Notes: generated from the letters alone by a model not told the origin. A DNA stretch of 64,000 nucleotides from Veillonella absiana (GCF_032970905.1 NZ_JAWJZA010000011.1), one strand, 5' to 3'; numbered from the stretch's first letter, positions 53,955-63,375 are shown. Numbers and translations: made by a program.

Positions 53955-54760
53955 TGGCCGATTCTGTGAAAGTAACAAATCAATCCGAACATGTGGAACA
54001 AACTGTGAATAGTAGCGTAGCGGCCGTGCATACTGGTACTAATCCACAATCTGGATTGTCTCCAGTCCATATTGAACCTAAAAATAAGGCCGTAGTCTTA
54101 TTCAGCGGTGGTGTAGACAGCACGACGTGTTTGGCCCTTGCCATTGAACGCTTTGGTAAGGATAATGTGGTACCATTATCTATCGCTTATGGTCAAAAAC
54201 ATAAAAAAGAGCTAGAAGCAGCTCAAAATATTTTAGATTTTTATGGATTAGAGGGTAAATCTTTAGATGTGACAAAGCTATTTGCCTTTAGTAATTCTTC
54301 TCTGTTAACACAATCCACAGAGGCCGTCCCAGAAGGTTCCTATGCAGAACAACAAGCTGGACATGGTGAGGGGCCTGTGAGTACCTATGTGCCATTTCGT
54401 AATGGACTATTTCTGTCGGCAGCGGCATCCTTGGCGTTGAGCCTCGATTGTGGCTACCTTTATTATGGTGCTCATGCTGATGACGCAGCGGGTAATGCTT
54501 ATCCAGATTGTACGGATGCATTTTACAATGCTATGGGCACAGCTCTTTATGAAGGTTCTGGGTATGAACTCAAATTAGAGGCACCATTTATCCACTCCAA
54601 TAAATCCGATGTAGTTCGTGAGGGATTGCGTTTACAGGTACCTTATGAATTGACGTGGTCTTGTTATGAAGGGGGCGAACGCCCTTGTGGCCATTGTGGG
54701 ACGTGCATCGATCGTATTGAGGCTTTCAGAGCCAATGGTATGGAGGATCCTGCGTTATAG
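53954..54760 (+). CDS. queC: 7-cyano-7-deazaguanine synthase
   Basis: A 268-residue enzyme making preQ0 from CDG, ATP and ammonia. The PP-loop is VVLFSGGVDSTTCLALA. The zinc-binding CX8CX2CX2C motif is SCYEGGERPCGHCGTC near the end. Residues 1-42 are an unusual extension, Ser/Thr/Val-rich. Other que synthesis genes are not nearby, but a queT-like transporter follows 1.7 kb downstream. Confidence 0.93.
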   Translation: MADSVKVTNQSEHVEQTVNSSVAAVHTGTNPQSGLSPVHIEPKNKAVVLFSGGVDSTTCLALAIERFGKDNVVPLSIAYGQKHKKELEAAQNILDFYGLEGKSLDVTKLFAFSNSSLLTQSTEAVPEGSYAEQQAGHGEGPVSTYVPFRNGLFLSAAASLALSLDCGYLYYGAHADDAAGNAYPDCTDAFYNAMGTALYEGSGYELKLEAPFIHSNKSDVVREGLRLQVPYELTWSCYEGGERPCGHCGTCIDRIEAFRANGMEDPAL

Positions 54761-54783
54761 TCTTGCATGAATATATTAAACTG

Positions 54784-54843
54784 AATGGTCTATTACTCAG
54801 TTCAGCGGACTCGCCTAGAGGTTTTGTCCGTGGGAAGACTATT
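54784..54843. terminator. terminator-like structured element after queC
   Basis: Outer arms AATGGTCT (54784-54791) and AGACTATT (54836-54843) enclose CGGAC (54806-54810) and GTCCG (54826-54830). Inside lies CTCGCCTAGAGG, which resembles the family 1 tip. Confidence 0.4.
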
Positions 54844-54879
54844 AAATTCACTCGCATTATGTGGTAAAATAAACATATA

Positions 54880-55002
54880 ATGTGTATTTATGCTGTTTTG
54901 TGTAATGCTATACAGGTTGATGACGTCCTACATGATGAGGTTCACCGATATGTACTTGAGCAAGGCATTGTAGGCGAAACAGATTACTTTATAAATGAGT
55001 GA
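54880..55002 (+). CDS. possible 40-codon ORF before the hexosaminidase
   Basis: The frame ends VDDVLHDEVHRYVLEQGIVG-ETDYFINE, which has protein-like character. But its ATG overlaps a TATAAT and there is no ribosome site, so it may be a relic or chance. Its stop lies 9 bases before the next start. Confidence 0.2.
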   Translation: MCIYAVLCNAIQVDDVLHDEVHRYVLEQGIVGETDYFINE

Positions 55003-55010
55003 GCGACATA

Positions 55011-56177
55011 ATGAATGTAAAAAAACAAATTTGGTTAGTCCTATTAGCGGTGTTATCTTGTATAGGTCTACTCATAGGCTGTAGTTTTGATAAATCTAGT
55101 ATTAAATCGAATCTCGAGCCATCTAAACCAACCGTTCAGGAAATTCAAAAGTCTGGGTTAACACCAGAAAAAAAGGTAGAGGCTAGTATTGATGCTATGA
55201 CCACTGAGGAAAAGGTAGGTCAGCTATTTATTATTGGCGTTCATGGTACGGCTATGAATGACGATATTCGTTTCATGCTAACAGAATATAAATATGGTGG
55301 TGTCATTTTCTTTGATCGAAATATGGAAAACAAGGATCAGGTGAAAACTTTTATCAGTGATATTAAAAAAACTGGTAAAACAGGCAGTGATTTTCCATTA
55401 TTCGTAGCCATTGACCAAGAGGGCGGTGTGGTGAGTCGCATGGCGGATCAATTGATTCAAGTACCCTTTGCAGAAATATTAGGCCAACAGGATAAATCCG
55501 TTGCTGTAGATTTTGCTAGAAAATCTGGTAAGGAATTAAAAGACCTTGGTTTTAATGTGAATTTTGCACCGGATGCGGATTTGGGCCTAGGCAATGAACG
55601 TTCCTATAGCAATAATCCAGATTATGTCATTCCCTTTGCCCATGCAGTAGGACAGGCGTATCATGATAGTGGTCTTGTATTCTCTTATAAACATTTCCCA
55701 GGTATTGGTAAAACGAATGAGGATTTGCATGATGACTCTAGCATCGTTGATGCGGATGAACAAACATTGTTAACACAAGATGTGCGCGTGTTTAGAGAAT
55801 TGGCTCAAAAAACGCCAGCTAATACGTACATGATGATGGTATCTCATGCAGTATATCCTAATTTAGATCCAAACATACCATCTAGCTTGTCTCGTAAAAT
55901 TATTACAGATATACTTCGGAAACAAATTGGCTATACTGGCGTTGTTATTACGGATGATTTGGAAATGGGAGCCGTGGCGAATCATTACAGCTTTGCCGAT
56001 ATGGCGGTACAATCCATTCTCGCTGGTAGCGATATTCTCCTCGTATGTCATGAATACGAGCATATGCAAGAGGCCTATAATGGTGTTCTCAAGGCTGTGA
56101 AAGAAGGAAAAATCAGCCAACAACGGTTGAATGAATCCGTAAAACGGGTGTTGATGTTGAAGCAACAAATGAAATAG
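55011..56177 (+). CDS. nagZ: glycoside hydrolase family 3 beta-N-acetylhexosaminidase, lipoprotein
   Basis: A 388-residue protein with a lipoprotein signal (SCIGLLIGCSFD). The GH3 barrel has VGQLFIIGVHG, AIDQEGGVVSRM, NVNFAPDADL and SYKHFPGIGKTNEDLHDD, the NagZ-type loop with the general acid/base histidine. The nucleophile aspartate is in VITDDLEMGAV. It removes GlcNAc from muropeptides or other glycans. In a surface lipoprotein it may act in wall turnover outside the membrane. The ATG at 55011 follows GAGCGAC, a weak site. Confidence 0.85.
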   Translation: MNVKKQIWLVLLAVLSCIGLLIGCSFDKSSIKSNLEPSKPTVQEIQKSGLTPEKKVEASIDAMTTEEKVGQLFIIGVHGTAMNDDIRFMLTEYKYGGVIFFDRNMENKDQVKTFISDIKKTGKTGSDFPLFVAIDQEGGVVSRMADQLIQVPFAEILGQQDKSVAVDFARKSGKELKDLGFNVNFAPDADLGLGNERSYSNNPDYVIPFAHAVGQAYHDSGLVFSYKHFPGIGKTNEDLHDDSSIVDADEQTLLTQDVRVFRELAQKTPANTYMMMVSHAVYPNLDPNIPSSLSRKIITDILRKQIGYTGVVITDDLEMGAVANHYSFADMAVQSILAGSDILLVCHEYEHMQEAYNGVLKAVKEGKISQQRLNESVKRVLMLKQQMK

Positions 56178-56198
56178 TTGTGCTAATGGTGCATGATG

Positions 56199-56228
56199 AA
56201 ATGTCCCGGCTCTTGAGTCGGGACATTT
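56199..56228 (+). terminator. terminator after the hexosaminidase gene
   Basis: AAATGTCCCG (56199-56208) pairs with CGGGACATTT (56219-56228); the distal T run is short. Confidence 0.6.
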
Positions 56229-56321
56229 GTGTTGGACTACACCTGATTGCGGTGACCTTTCGCTAAATCACCCTTGAATTGAGTAGCGTCTTTATGGTAA
56301 TATTAATTGTACAATTTAATA

Positions 56322-56361
56322 AGACAGTTTGGAACCATCCTGTCTCTAAACAAAACTACGG
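56322..56361 (+). promoter_or_regulatory. candidate preQ1-I riboswitch
   Basis: AGACAG (56322-56327) pairs with CTGTCT (56340-56345) around the 12-base loop TTTGGAACCATC. An A-rich tail, CTAAACAAAACTACGG, follows. This is the compact preQ1-I layout: P1, loop, A-rich strand, and a GG that can pair with the loop CC as P2. A terminator follows and the downstream gene is a QueT-type transporter, which is the expected target. The loop differs from the best-known consensus, so it needs a covariance check. Confidence 0.65.
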
Positions 56362-56382
56362 AAACATAAGTATAATGACTAT

Positions 56383-56412
56383 GAGCATGGTGTTTTCGCC
56401 ATGCTCTTTTTT
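56383..56412 (+). terminator. riboswitch-controlled terminator before queT
   Basis: GAGCATGGTG (56383-56392) pairs with CGCCATGCTC (56397-56406), one G-U, followed by seven T. It lies between the candidate preQ1 aptamer and the ribosome site. Confidence 0.85.
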
Positions 56413-56433
56413 ATTGAAAAGGAGGTGAGTGCT

Positions 56434-56922
56434 ATGAGTTCTACGAAAAAACTAACTATTTCTGCCATGGTTGTGGCCTTGTATATCGTTGTTTTATATC
56501 TAACACAAAGCGTTTCATTTGGAGCGTACCAAATTCGTATTGCTACATCATTATATGCACTTGCTTATGCCTTTCCGTTTTTGATGGTGCCCATGGGCGT
56601 AGCCAATTTAATTTCTAATTTGCTCTTTGGGGGGCTTGGTCCATTGGATATGTTCGGTGGATTTATGGTAGGTGTTATTACAACAGGACTTATCGTGTTG
56701 ATTCGTAAATACGAAATGAATACGTGGTGGATTGTGTTGCCTATCATCTTTGTACCAGCTCTGTGCGTACCCTTGTGGTTATCCTATTTGCTTGATTTGC
56801 CATATGCTATGTTGGTGACAAATTTAGTAGTGGGTCAGACCATCCCAGCGATCTTGGGTGCTACGTTGATTCGTGTACTATCTCGTAGAGCAGCTATGGC
56901 AGCTGTCATGGGGATTCGTTAA
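56434..56922 (+). CDS. queT: QueT-family queuosine precursor transporter
   Basis: A 162-residue membrane protein with about five segments. The motif FGAYQIRIATSLYALAYAFP is characteristic of PF06177 (QueT), an ECF-type substrate-binding subunit for queuosine precursors. It would pair with a shared ECF energizing module encoded elsewhere. The ATG at 56434 has AAAGGAGGTGA eight bases upstream. Its leader holds the candidate preQ1 riboswitch. Confidence 0.85.
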   Translation: MSSTKKLTISAMVVALYIVVLYLTQSVSFGAYQIRIATSLYALAYAFPFLMVPMGVANLISNLLFGGLGPLDMFGGFMVGVITTGLIVLIRKYEMNTWWIVLPIIFVPALCVPLWLSYLLDLPYAMLVTNLVVGQTIPAILGATLIRVLSRRAAMAAVMGIR

Positions 56923-56979
56923 ATTTTCCTTGGTGAAAGTTAACTTTAGCACTACAATATAAAATAGAATGGACATAAA

Positions 56980-57019
56980 AAGACCTAGTAATGATCGTTA
57001 ATGATGATTACTAGGTCTT
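56980..57019. terminator. bidirectional terminator between queT and gdhA
   Basis: AAGACCTAGTAAT (56980-56992) pairs perfectly with ATTACTAGGTCTT (57007-57019), A-rich before and T-rich after. Confidence 0.82.
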
Positions 57020-57109
57020 AATTTATTTACAGATATTTGTTCGCACTAGCAATTACCATTGGTGCGATTAATAGCCAACATAACTGAATTGACTGTTATC
57101 TATTGAAAA

Positions 57110-58366
57110 TTAGCAGTTATATCCGTGTAATTTAATTGCTGCAGTTAACCGTTGCAATGCTAACATATAAGCCGCTAAGCGGAATGGAACATTATATTTT
57201 TCTTTAATTTCCCATACTGCATTAAAGCTATTTTGCATATTAACTTTCAAGCGTTCGTTAACTTCTTCTTCAGACCAGTAGAAACCAGCTTTATTTTGTA
57301 CCCATTCATAATAGGATACTACAACACCACCGCCATTAGCGAGTACGTCAGGGATGATTGTGGTACCTTTTTCAGTGAAGTATGCATCTGCATCATTAGT
57401 TAACGGTCCATTTGCACCTTCTAGGATAATACGAGCTTTAATATTTTTCATGTTATCTGCATTGACTTGGTTTTCAAGAGCAGCGAGGTACAAAACGTCC
57501 ACATCAAGATCTAATAATTCTTCATGACCGATAATTGTTAAGCCTTCTTCTGTATAACCATCAAGGGAACGGCCATGAGAATTAGCGTATACATAAGCTG
57601 CTTCAACATCGATACCATCTGCTTTGTAGTAGGCGTTGTTAACATCGCCGATACCAACAACTTTGCCACCAGCGCGACTGATGAGGAGAGCACCCACAGA
57701 GCCTACATTACCAAAGCCTTGTACGGCTACGGCCATCTTGGATAAATCAAGATGTTCGCGTTCTAGGTAAGTTTGTAAGGCGATGAGACAACCACGACCA
57801 GTTGCTTCGTTTCTACCAAGGGAACCGCCTACTTCAATAGGTTTACCAGTAACAACACCAGGACTCCATTCACCTTTTAATGTGCTATATTCATCAACAA
57901 TCCAGCTCATAACTTGTCCATTTGTATTTACATCTGGTGCTGGAACGTCTGTATTTACACCGATGATAGGGGCGATACGACGCGTAAAGTTACGTGTTAA
58001 TCTTTCTAGTTCACGAATGGATAATGTTTTTGGATCTACTTTGATGCCACCTTTACCACCGCCATAAGGGAGGTTGGCAATGGCATTTTTTATTGTCATC
58101 CAAGCAGCAAGAGCGCGTACTTCATTTTCATCTGCATCAGGGTGGAAACGAAGACCGCCTTTTGCACTACCACGAATTGTAGAATGTTGGCAACGATAGC
58201 CTTCATATACTTTTACATCTCCATTATCTAATTGTAATGGGATAGAAACTTTTAATTCTCGTTCTGGATGTCGGATTACTTCATAATCATTGCGCGTTAA
58301 TCCTAATTGATTTGCTGCTGCATCCAATGTGTTTAACATGTTTTCATAAGGGTTGTAAGTACTCAT
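57110..58366 (-). CDS. gdhA: Glu/Leu/Phe/Val family dehydrogenase, probable glutamate dehydrogenase
   Basis: A 418-residue oxidoreductase. The substrate motif KGGLRFHPDADENEV is near residue 70 and the catalytic lysine is in PYGGGKGGIKVDP near 110. The Rossmann motif VQGFGNVGSVGA is near 210. EGANGPLTNDADA and ANGGGVVVSYYEW are in the C-terminal third. It interconverts glutamate and 2-oxoglutarate with ammonia. The ATG follows GAGGTGATTTTT. The 310 bases upstream (58367-58676) are AT-rich without a recognisable gene. Confidence 0.9.
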   Translation of the reverse strand: MSTYNPYENMLNTLDAAANQLGLTRNDYEVIRHPERELKVSIPLQLDNGDVKVYEGYRCQHSTIRGSAKGGLRFHPDADENEVRALAAWMTIKNAIANLPYGGGKGGIKVDPKTLSIRELERLTRNFTRRIAPIIGVNTDVPAPDVNTNGQVMSWIVDEYSTLKGEWSPGVVTGKPIEVGGSLGRNEATGRGCLIALQTYLEREHLDLSKMAVAVQGFGNVGSVGALLISRAGGKVVGIGDVNNAYYKADGIDVEAAYVYANSHGRSLDGYTEEGLTIIGHEELLDLDVDVLYLAALENQVNADNMKNIKARIILEGANGPLTNDADAYFTEKGTTIIPDVLANGGGVVVSYYEWVQNKAGFYWSEEEVNERLKVNMQNSFNAVWEIKEKYNVPFRLAAYMLALQRLTAAIKLHGYNC

Positions 58367-58676
58367 AAAAATCACCTCGTTAATAAACAGCTTGCATGAA
58401 ACGGAAATGGTTTCGCATTGTGTTTTGCATACAATGCATTAATATTATTTCTATACATATAATTATAAACGATTATTTGGTAAAAGTCTTTCAATTGCAT
58501 GCAACTATATTCTATAGTTTGATCTATGCAGAGTAGATAAACATAGGTCCCTTTACAATAAACAAGCAATGAAATTCGATGAAAAAGTGCAGTTGAGGCA
58601 AATGCGGAGGGAATAGAATATACCTTGTCATAAAAACTAGAAGATCAAGGTGAAGTAAAAGGTGTAAGAAAATAAA

Positions 58677-58709
58677 AACAACCGTTAAGGGTCATGCTCA
58701 ACGGCTGTT
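58677..58709 (-). terminator. terminator of the alanine/sodium symporter gene
   Basis: AACAACCGTT (58677-58686) pairs with AACGGCTGTT (58700-58709), one G-U. On the minus strand TTTTTATTTT follows. Confidence 0.78.
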
Positions 58710-58769
58710 ACTTTCACCAAAATGATTTTATCAAAACAGTATTACCAAATTGGTGAATAGGATATGGAA

Positions 58770-60212
58770 TTATTTATCAAATTTACCAGCACTGCTGTCT
58801 GTAGTCTGACCGTCACCCCACCAGATGATGCCCTCTTGTTTAGGCAATAGGGACCGGTGGAATACAGGTGTTTCGATGCCAGCTCGTTTTTGTGCGATAT
58901 AGTCGTCCAATGCCAAACCAGCTTGGCGGCCCATACGAACAATGGCACTTACATTTGTCAATACGAGGAAGCCCATGAATAAATCTGCTAGGTTCCAAAC
59001 AAGATCAAGGGAGGCAATACCACCGAGGAATGTCATAGCGATAACACCAACGCGGAACAGTTGAAGATAGATTTTTTTATCTGTCAAATGGCTGATATTG
59101 ATTTCCCCATAGTAGTAGTTACCAACGATGGAACTGAAGGAGAACATGATGATGAATACCGCTACTGCATAGGGCGCCCAGGAGCCGAGTTCTTGAGCTA
59201 AGTTGTATTGTACAAGGGCCACACCAGTTAAGCCGGTTGTGCTATAATCACCAACGATTAACACAATGAAAGCAGACGCTGTACAGATGATTAATGTATC
59301 AAGGAATACGCCAAAAGCTTGAACTAGACCTTGCTCTACTGGGTGTGCTACGGTTGCTGTAGCCGCTGCATTTGGTACGGAACCTTCACCAGCTTCATTA
59401 GAGAATAGGCCACGTTTAATACCATTCATCATTGTGGCACCCATGAAACCACCACCTGCAGCGAGTGGATCGAAGGCGGATGTGATAATGGTATAAATGA
59501 CATGAGGAAATTGAGTAATGTTTGTAATAATAACATATAAAGCTGTTAGAATATAAAGGCCTGCCATGATTGGTACAAGGACTTCACTTAATTTAGCTAC
59601 GCGGTGAATCCCACCAAATACTACTAGTCCCGCAAGAGCAGCGACGACGATAGATGTTTCCATAGCTGGAATGTCAAAGGTAGCTAACGCTGCAGATAAT
59701 GTATTTGCTTGTACAGAATTATAAATCAAACCAAAGGTTACGCTGATTAGAATGGCAAATAGGATGGATAGGAAGGGACTGTTTAACCCATAACGAATAT
59801 AGTATGCAGGGCCACCGTAGAAGCCTCCTTCTTTTAATGGTTCTTTGTAAATTTGTGCTAGTGTACTTTCAATAAAGCCTGTAGCAGAGCCGATGATAGC
59901 AATCATCCACATCCAGAACACCGCACCAGGGCCACCGAGAACTACGGCAATAGCCACGCCTGCAATGTTACCAACACCTACACGAGAGGCAGTACTAACA
60001 CAGAATGCTTGGAATGAGGATACTTGCTTGTTGTCTGTTTTGTTGCCTACACCACCTGCTACGAGTTTAATCATTTCAGGAATCATGCGGAGCTGTACAC
60101 AGCGAGTGGTCATTGTAAAGAATAGACCCGCACCAATTAAAATAAAGATAATTAAATAATTCCACAAATAACCATTAAGTGTGGAGACCCAAGAGTTTAA
60201 TAGTTCTTCCAT
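58770..60212 (-). CDS. sodium:alanine symporter family protein (AGCS)
   Basis: A 480-residue membrane protein importing alanine or glycine with sodium. SFQAFCVSTASRVGVGNIAG and GGPGAVFWMWMIAIIGSATG are AGCS signatures, as is FSNEAGEGSVPNAAATA. CTAGGAG precedes the start. It is the last gene of an ispE-gntR-transporter run on the minus strand, so the regulator may control it. Confidence 0.92.
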   Translation of the reverse strand: MEELLNSWVSTLNGYLWNYLIIFILIGAGLFFTMTTRCVQLRMIPEMIKLVAGGVGNKTDNKQVSSFQAFCVSTASRVGVGNIAGVAIAVVLGGPGAVFWMWMIAIIGSATGFIESTLAQIYKEPLKEGGFYGGPAYYIRYGLNSPFLSILFAILISVTFGLIYNSVQANTLSAALATFDIPAMETSIVVAALAGLVVFGGIHRVAKLSEVLVPIMAGLYILTALYVIITNITQFPHVIYTIITSAFDPLAAGGGFMGATMMNGIKRGLFSNEAGEGSVPNAAATATVAHPVEQGLVQAFGVFLDTLIICTASAFIVLIVGDYSTTGLTGVALVQYNLAQELGSWAPYAVAVFIIMFSFSSIVGNYYYGEINISHLTDKKIYLQLFRVGVIAMTFLGGIASLDLVWNLADLFMGFLVLTNVSAIVRMGRQAGLALDDYIAQKRAGIETPVFHRSLLPKQEGIIWWGDGQTTDSSAGKFDK

Positions 60213-60273
60213 GATAGCTCCTAACTATAAAAATACATATAATATAATCGTATTACAAATACTTCATTAGTGA

Positions 60274-60984
60274 TTATGGCGCTACAAACGCTCCATCGGT
60301 GGAGAGGGATTGGGCATCCTCTAAACCTTTTAATAATGTTTGTTCTGAATGTTCCATGTGAAGACGTGCAATTTTTTGTGCTTGACTTGCATTGTGTGAA
60401 CCAATGGCCTCTACGAGTTGACGATGTTCTTCCCAAGTTTTGGTCAAACGACCTGGTTGGTTCATGGAAAAACTTCTAAAACGAGAGGTTTGTTCACGAA
60501 GATTATGAACAATTTCTGCAAGGCGATCATTACGAGAGGCCTTATAGAGAATTTCATGGAACTCAACGTCAGCAGCTACAACTTTTTCCATGTCTTTCGC
60601 TTCCATGAGGTCGCCAATCTCAACGAGCATACGTTCTAATGTTTCGATTTCATCCTCCGTGATGCGTTCGGCAGCTAAACCAGCGGCTAATTCTTCGAGG
60701 GCGGATCGAATTTCAAATACTTGTGTAATGTCTTTGAGCGTAATGTTCGCCACATAGGTGCCACGGCGAGGAATCATAATAACGAAACCTTCTAGTTCCA
60801 ATTTACGGATGGCTTCCCGAATTGGTGTGCGGCTGACGCCTAGTTCTTCGGCGAGGGGGATTTCCATTAAGCGTTCGCCTGGCTTTAATACACCATCTTG
60901 GATTGCTTGGCGTAATGTTTCACTTACCACTTCTCGAAGTGGTTTGTATGCGTCTAATCGGATAGGCTGCAAGCGTTTTGACAT
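60274..60984 (-). CDS. GntR-family transcriptional regulator, FadR/FCD subfamily
   Basis: A 236-residue repressor or activator. The winged helix runs LREVVSETLRQAIQDGVLKPG to ELGVSRTPIREAIRKLELEG and IPRRGTYVA. The FCD ligand domain follows, with metal-binding type residues in FHEILYKASRN and HRQLVEAI. Ligands of this group are often organic acids. AGGAGG lies nine bases before the ATG. The ATG shares one base with the ispE stop. Confidence 0.9.
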   Translation of the reverse strand: MSKRLQPIRLDAYKPLREVVSETLRQAIQDGVLKPGERLMEIPLAEELGVSRTPIREAIRKLELEGFVIMIPRRGTYVANITLKDITQVFEIRSALEELAAGLAAERITEDEIETLERMLVEIGDLMEAKDMEKVVAADVEFHEILYKASRNDRLAEIVHNLREQTSRFRSFSMNQPGRLTKTWEEHRQLVEAIGSHNASQAQKIARLHMEHSEQTLLKGLEDAQSLSTDGAFVAP

Positions 60985-61865
60985 TATACGTCCTCCTGTG
61001 AACAAGTCTTGGTAATGAGAGAGAGCCAGTTGTGCCCATTGGCTTTGATTTCTTCTTGTAAGGCCAACGCATCAGTGGCTTTATCTAATAATACGACCAT
61101 CGTTGGACCGCTGCCGGTCATAATGGTATTGTATCCGCGGGTTGTAAAGAAGTCCTTGCATTGCTGCAATTCTTCATACTCTGGGAATAATAATTCTTCG
61201 AATGTATTACCGCTTACAGTGAAAGCTCGCTGTAAATCGCTGGCCTTTAATGCAGATAATACATGATCGATTGTAGTAGAGGTAAATTGGCTAATGCCGT
61301 TAAATTTATTATACGCAATACCTGTAGAGACGGAAATCTCAGGTTTTACGATGAGCAACCAATGTGGCGCTGGTGATTCGTGGAACTCCATAATTTCGCC
61401 GCGACCAGTGCCACGAGCTGTACCACCTTTTAAAAGGAAAGGAACGTCGGACCCAAGTTTACCGCCGATAGTTAATAATTCGTCCTCTGTGAGTCGCAGA
61501 TCCCAGAATTTATTGAGACCTTTTAACATAGCAGCGGCATCAGCACTGCCACCACCAAGACCGGCGGCTGCGGGCACACGTTTTAATAGATGAATAGCTG
61601 CTCCGGCCTTGCAACTGGTGTAGGATTGTAATTCGCGCACTGCTTGGAGTGCGAGGTTTCTTTCATCATAGGGAATCATATCTTGAATATATTGCGGTAA
61701 TTCTGGGGCGATGCCAGAGAATACAACGGAGTGATGACGGGCGAAATAGATAGAATCGCTGAGTCTGATGGATTGAAAGATGGTGTCGATATTGTGATAA
61801 CCATCGTTGCGTTTGTTTAAAATAGATAAACCGATATTGATTTTACTACAACCTAATTGTTCCAA
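60984..61865 (-). CDS. ispE: 4-diphosphocytidyl-2-C-methyl-D-erythritol kinase
   Basis: A 293-residue GHMP kinase of the non-mevalonate isoprenoid pathway. KINIGLSILNKRNDGYHNID is the N-terminal signature; the ATP loop is PAAAGLGGGSADAAAML, and MTGSGPTMVVLL is motif 3. The start appears to be TTG at 61865, with GAGG about 14 bases upstream. No ATG fits the conserved N-terminus. Confidence 0.93.
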   Translation of the reverse strand: MEQLGCSKINIGLSILNKRNDGYHNIDTIFQSIRLSDSIYFARHHSVVFSGIAPELPQYIQDMIPYDERNLALQAVRELQSYTSCKAGAAIHLLKRVPAAAGLGGGSADAAAMLKGLNKFWDLRLTEDELLTIGGKLGSDVPFLLKGGTARGTGRGEIMEFHESPAPHWLLIVKPEISVSTGIAYNKFNGISQFTSTTIDHVLSALKASDLQRAFTVSGNTFEELLFPEYEELQQCKDFFTTRGYNTIMTGSGPTMVVLLDKATDALALQEEIKANGHNWLSLITKTCSQEDV

Positions 61866-62053
61866 AGTTTTGTTTCCTCGTTATTGACAAAGTGTTATAA
61901 ATTGTCTACCATGAAAGGGCAAACAAGAGATTGTGTGTTTCAAAAATATAGTCTATAGTATGCGTAATTTTATAAAAACTATATTCTGAGTGTTTCGTTT
62001 TTGTCAATTAATTATAGTCTATTTATAGTGAAATTTCAATTTCAGGAGGAATT

Positions 62054-62989
62054 ATGACTAGGAATATGAAGGGGATAGCTTATCAGTATATGATGGTGGC
62101 TATTGGTTCGGCGATATTTGGGGCGGGATTAAATGCTTTTATATTGCCTCATAAATTGGTAAGCACCGGTGTGAGCGGTATTTCCCTTTTCTTATACTAC
62201 CTGACTGATGTATCGGTAGGTGCCATGAATTTAATCTTAAATATTCCCATCATGTGGGCTACGTGGCGGTTCTTGGGGAAAGCTCAAATGTGGCCAACTA
62301 TTTATGGCACATTGATATCATCATGGTTCATTAACTATTTTGACTTCTTACAATATATGCATTTGCTAAAAGACCCGATTATCAGTTCTATGATAGCTGG
62401 TCTTGTCACTGGGGTAGGCCTTGGTATTGTATATCGGGTAGGCGGTAATACAGGGGGGCTCGATCCTATCGGACTCATTATTCGTAAATATTATGGTATC
62501 CAAATTGGCAGTGCTCTTTTTGGTGTTAGTGCCTTAGTACTAGTAGCCTCCATTTTTGTAGTGGGTCTTGAATCAGTGGCGGTTACTTTAATCAGTTTAT
62601 ATGTGTATACATTGGTTACGAATAAAATTGTAACTGGTTTTAATCAACGTAAGGTAGCTTTTATTATTACGACTAAAACAAATGCTATTTGTGAAATGAT
62701 ACTCAATGATTTGGGGCGTGGTGCCACTATTTTGAATAGTGTAGGGGCTTATACCCGTGCACCTCGAGACACAGTGATGATTGCTATTAGTTTGATGCAG
62801 GTTAATCGTTTGAAAGAAGCCGTTGATAAAGTAGACCCATCTGCATTTATGCTCATCACTGATGCGGCAGAGGTTATTGGTCAAGGGTTCACAAAACCTA
62901 TTAACCCAACAAATGTAGAGGAAAAATTAGCGGAGGAATATGAAAAATCATTACATGATACCCGCGACTCTGAAATGAGTTCAAAATAA
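62054..62989 (+). CDS. YitT family membrane protein
   Basis: A 311-residue protein with five or six membrane segments (DUF161) and a C-terminal DUF2179 domain (AFIITTKTNAICEMILNDLGRG, DPSAFMLITDAAEVIGQGF). GAGLNAFILPHKLVSTGVSGIS and RVGGNTGGLDPIG are typical. Function is unknown, possibly transport. AGGAGGAATT precedes the start. Confidence 0.88.
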   Translation: MTRNMKGIAYQYMMVAIGSAIFGAGLNAFILPHKLVSTGVSGISLFLYYLTDVSVGAMNLILNIPIMWATWRFLGKAQMWPTIYGTLISSWFINYFDFLQYMHLLKDPIISSMIAGLVTGVGLGIVYRVGGNTGGLDPIGLIIRKYYGIQIGSALFGVSALVLVASIFVVGLESVAVTLISLYVYTLVTNKIVTGFNQRKVAFIITTKTNAICEMILNDLGRGATILNSVGAYTRAPRDTVMIAISLMQVNRLKEAVDKVDPSAFMLITDAAEVIGQGFTKPINPTNVEEKLAEEYEKSLHDTRDSEMSSK

Positions 62990-62996
62990 TTTATTG

Positions 62997-63034
62997 AAAA
63001 GGCTAGCTTTCACAATGAAAGTTAGCCTTTTTTG
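62997..63034 (+). terminator. terminator of yitT-like gene
   Basis: AAAAGGCTAGCTTTCA (62997-63012) pairs with TGAAAGTTAGCCTTTT (63016-63031), one G-U, then T. It marks the last native gene before the mobile DNA. Confidence 0.9.
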
Positions 63035-63218
63035 AATTCAAAAATAGCATAAAAATCTAGTTATCCGCATAAAAACTGGACTTATCACACTTTATCAAGG
63101 TCAAAACCACTCAATTTACTACTAATTTACTACTTATGAATGAGCTTTGATACGACGATTTATCCTTGAAAAGTGAAGATATAAAGATACTTCCAATAAA
63201 ATTTGAATATTTAATAGG

Positions 63219-63252
63219 TAGACACTTCAAAAAATGAGGTGTCTATTTTTTT
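63219..63252 (+). terminator. terminator in the Tn916-like leader
   Basis: TAGACACTTC (63219-63228) pairs with GAGGTGTCTA (63236-63245), one G-U, followed by seven T. It precedes the first element genes and may act as an attenuator. Confidence 0.75.
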
Positions 63253-63278
63253 ACCCGATTTTGAAAGGAAGTGAACTT

Positions 63279-63353
63279 ATGAAAACAAAAAATCAAGAAT
63301 CAAAAGGTCGTTCCCCACTCTTTAAGACCATCAAACATTCATTCAGCCAATAA
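63279..63353 (+). CDS. 24-residue ORF at the start of the Tn916-like segment
   Basis: MKTKNQESKGRSPLF..HSFSQ, basic. GAAAGGAAGTG lies before its ATG and it ends 22 bases before the next start. Similar short leaders precede transfer genes in such elements; function is unknown. Confidence 0.4.
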   Translation: MKTKNQESKGRSPLFKTIKHSFSQ

Positions 63354-63375
63354 AAAAGAAAGGATAGGTAAAAAT

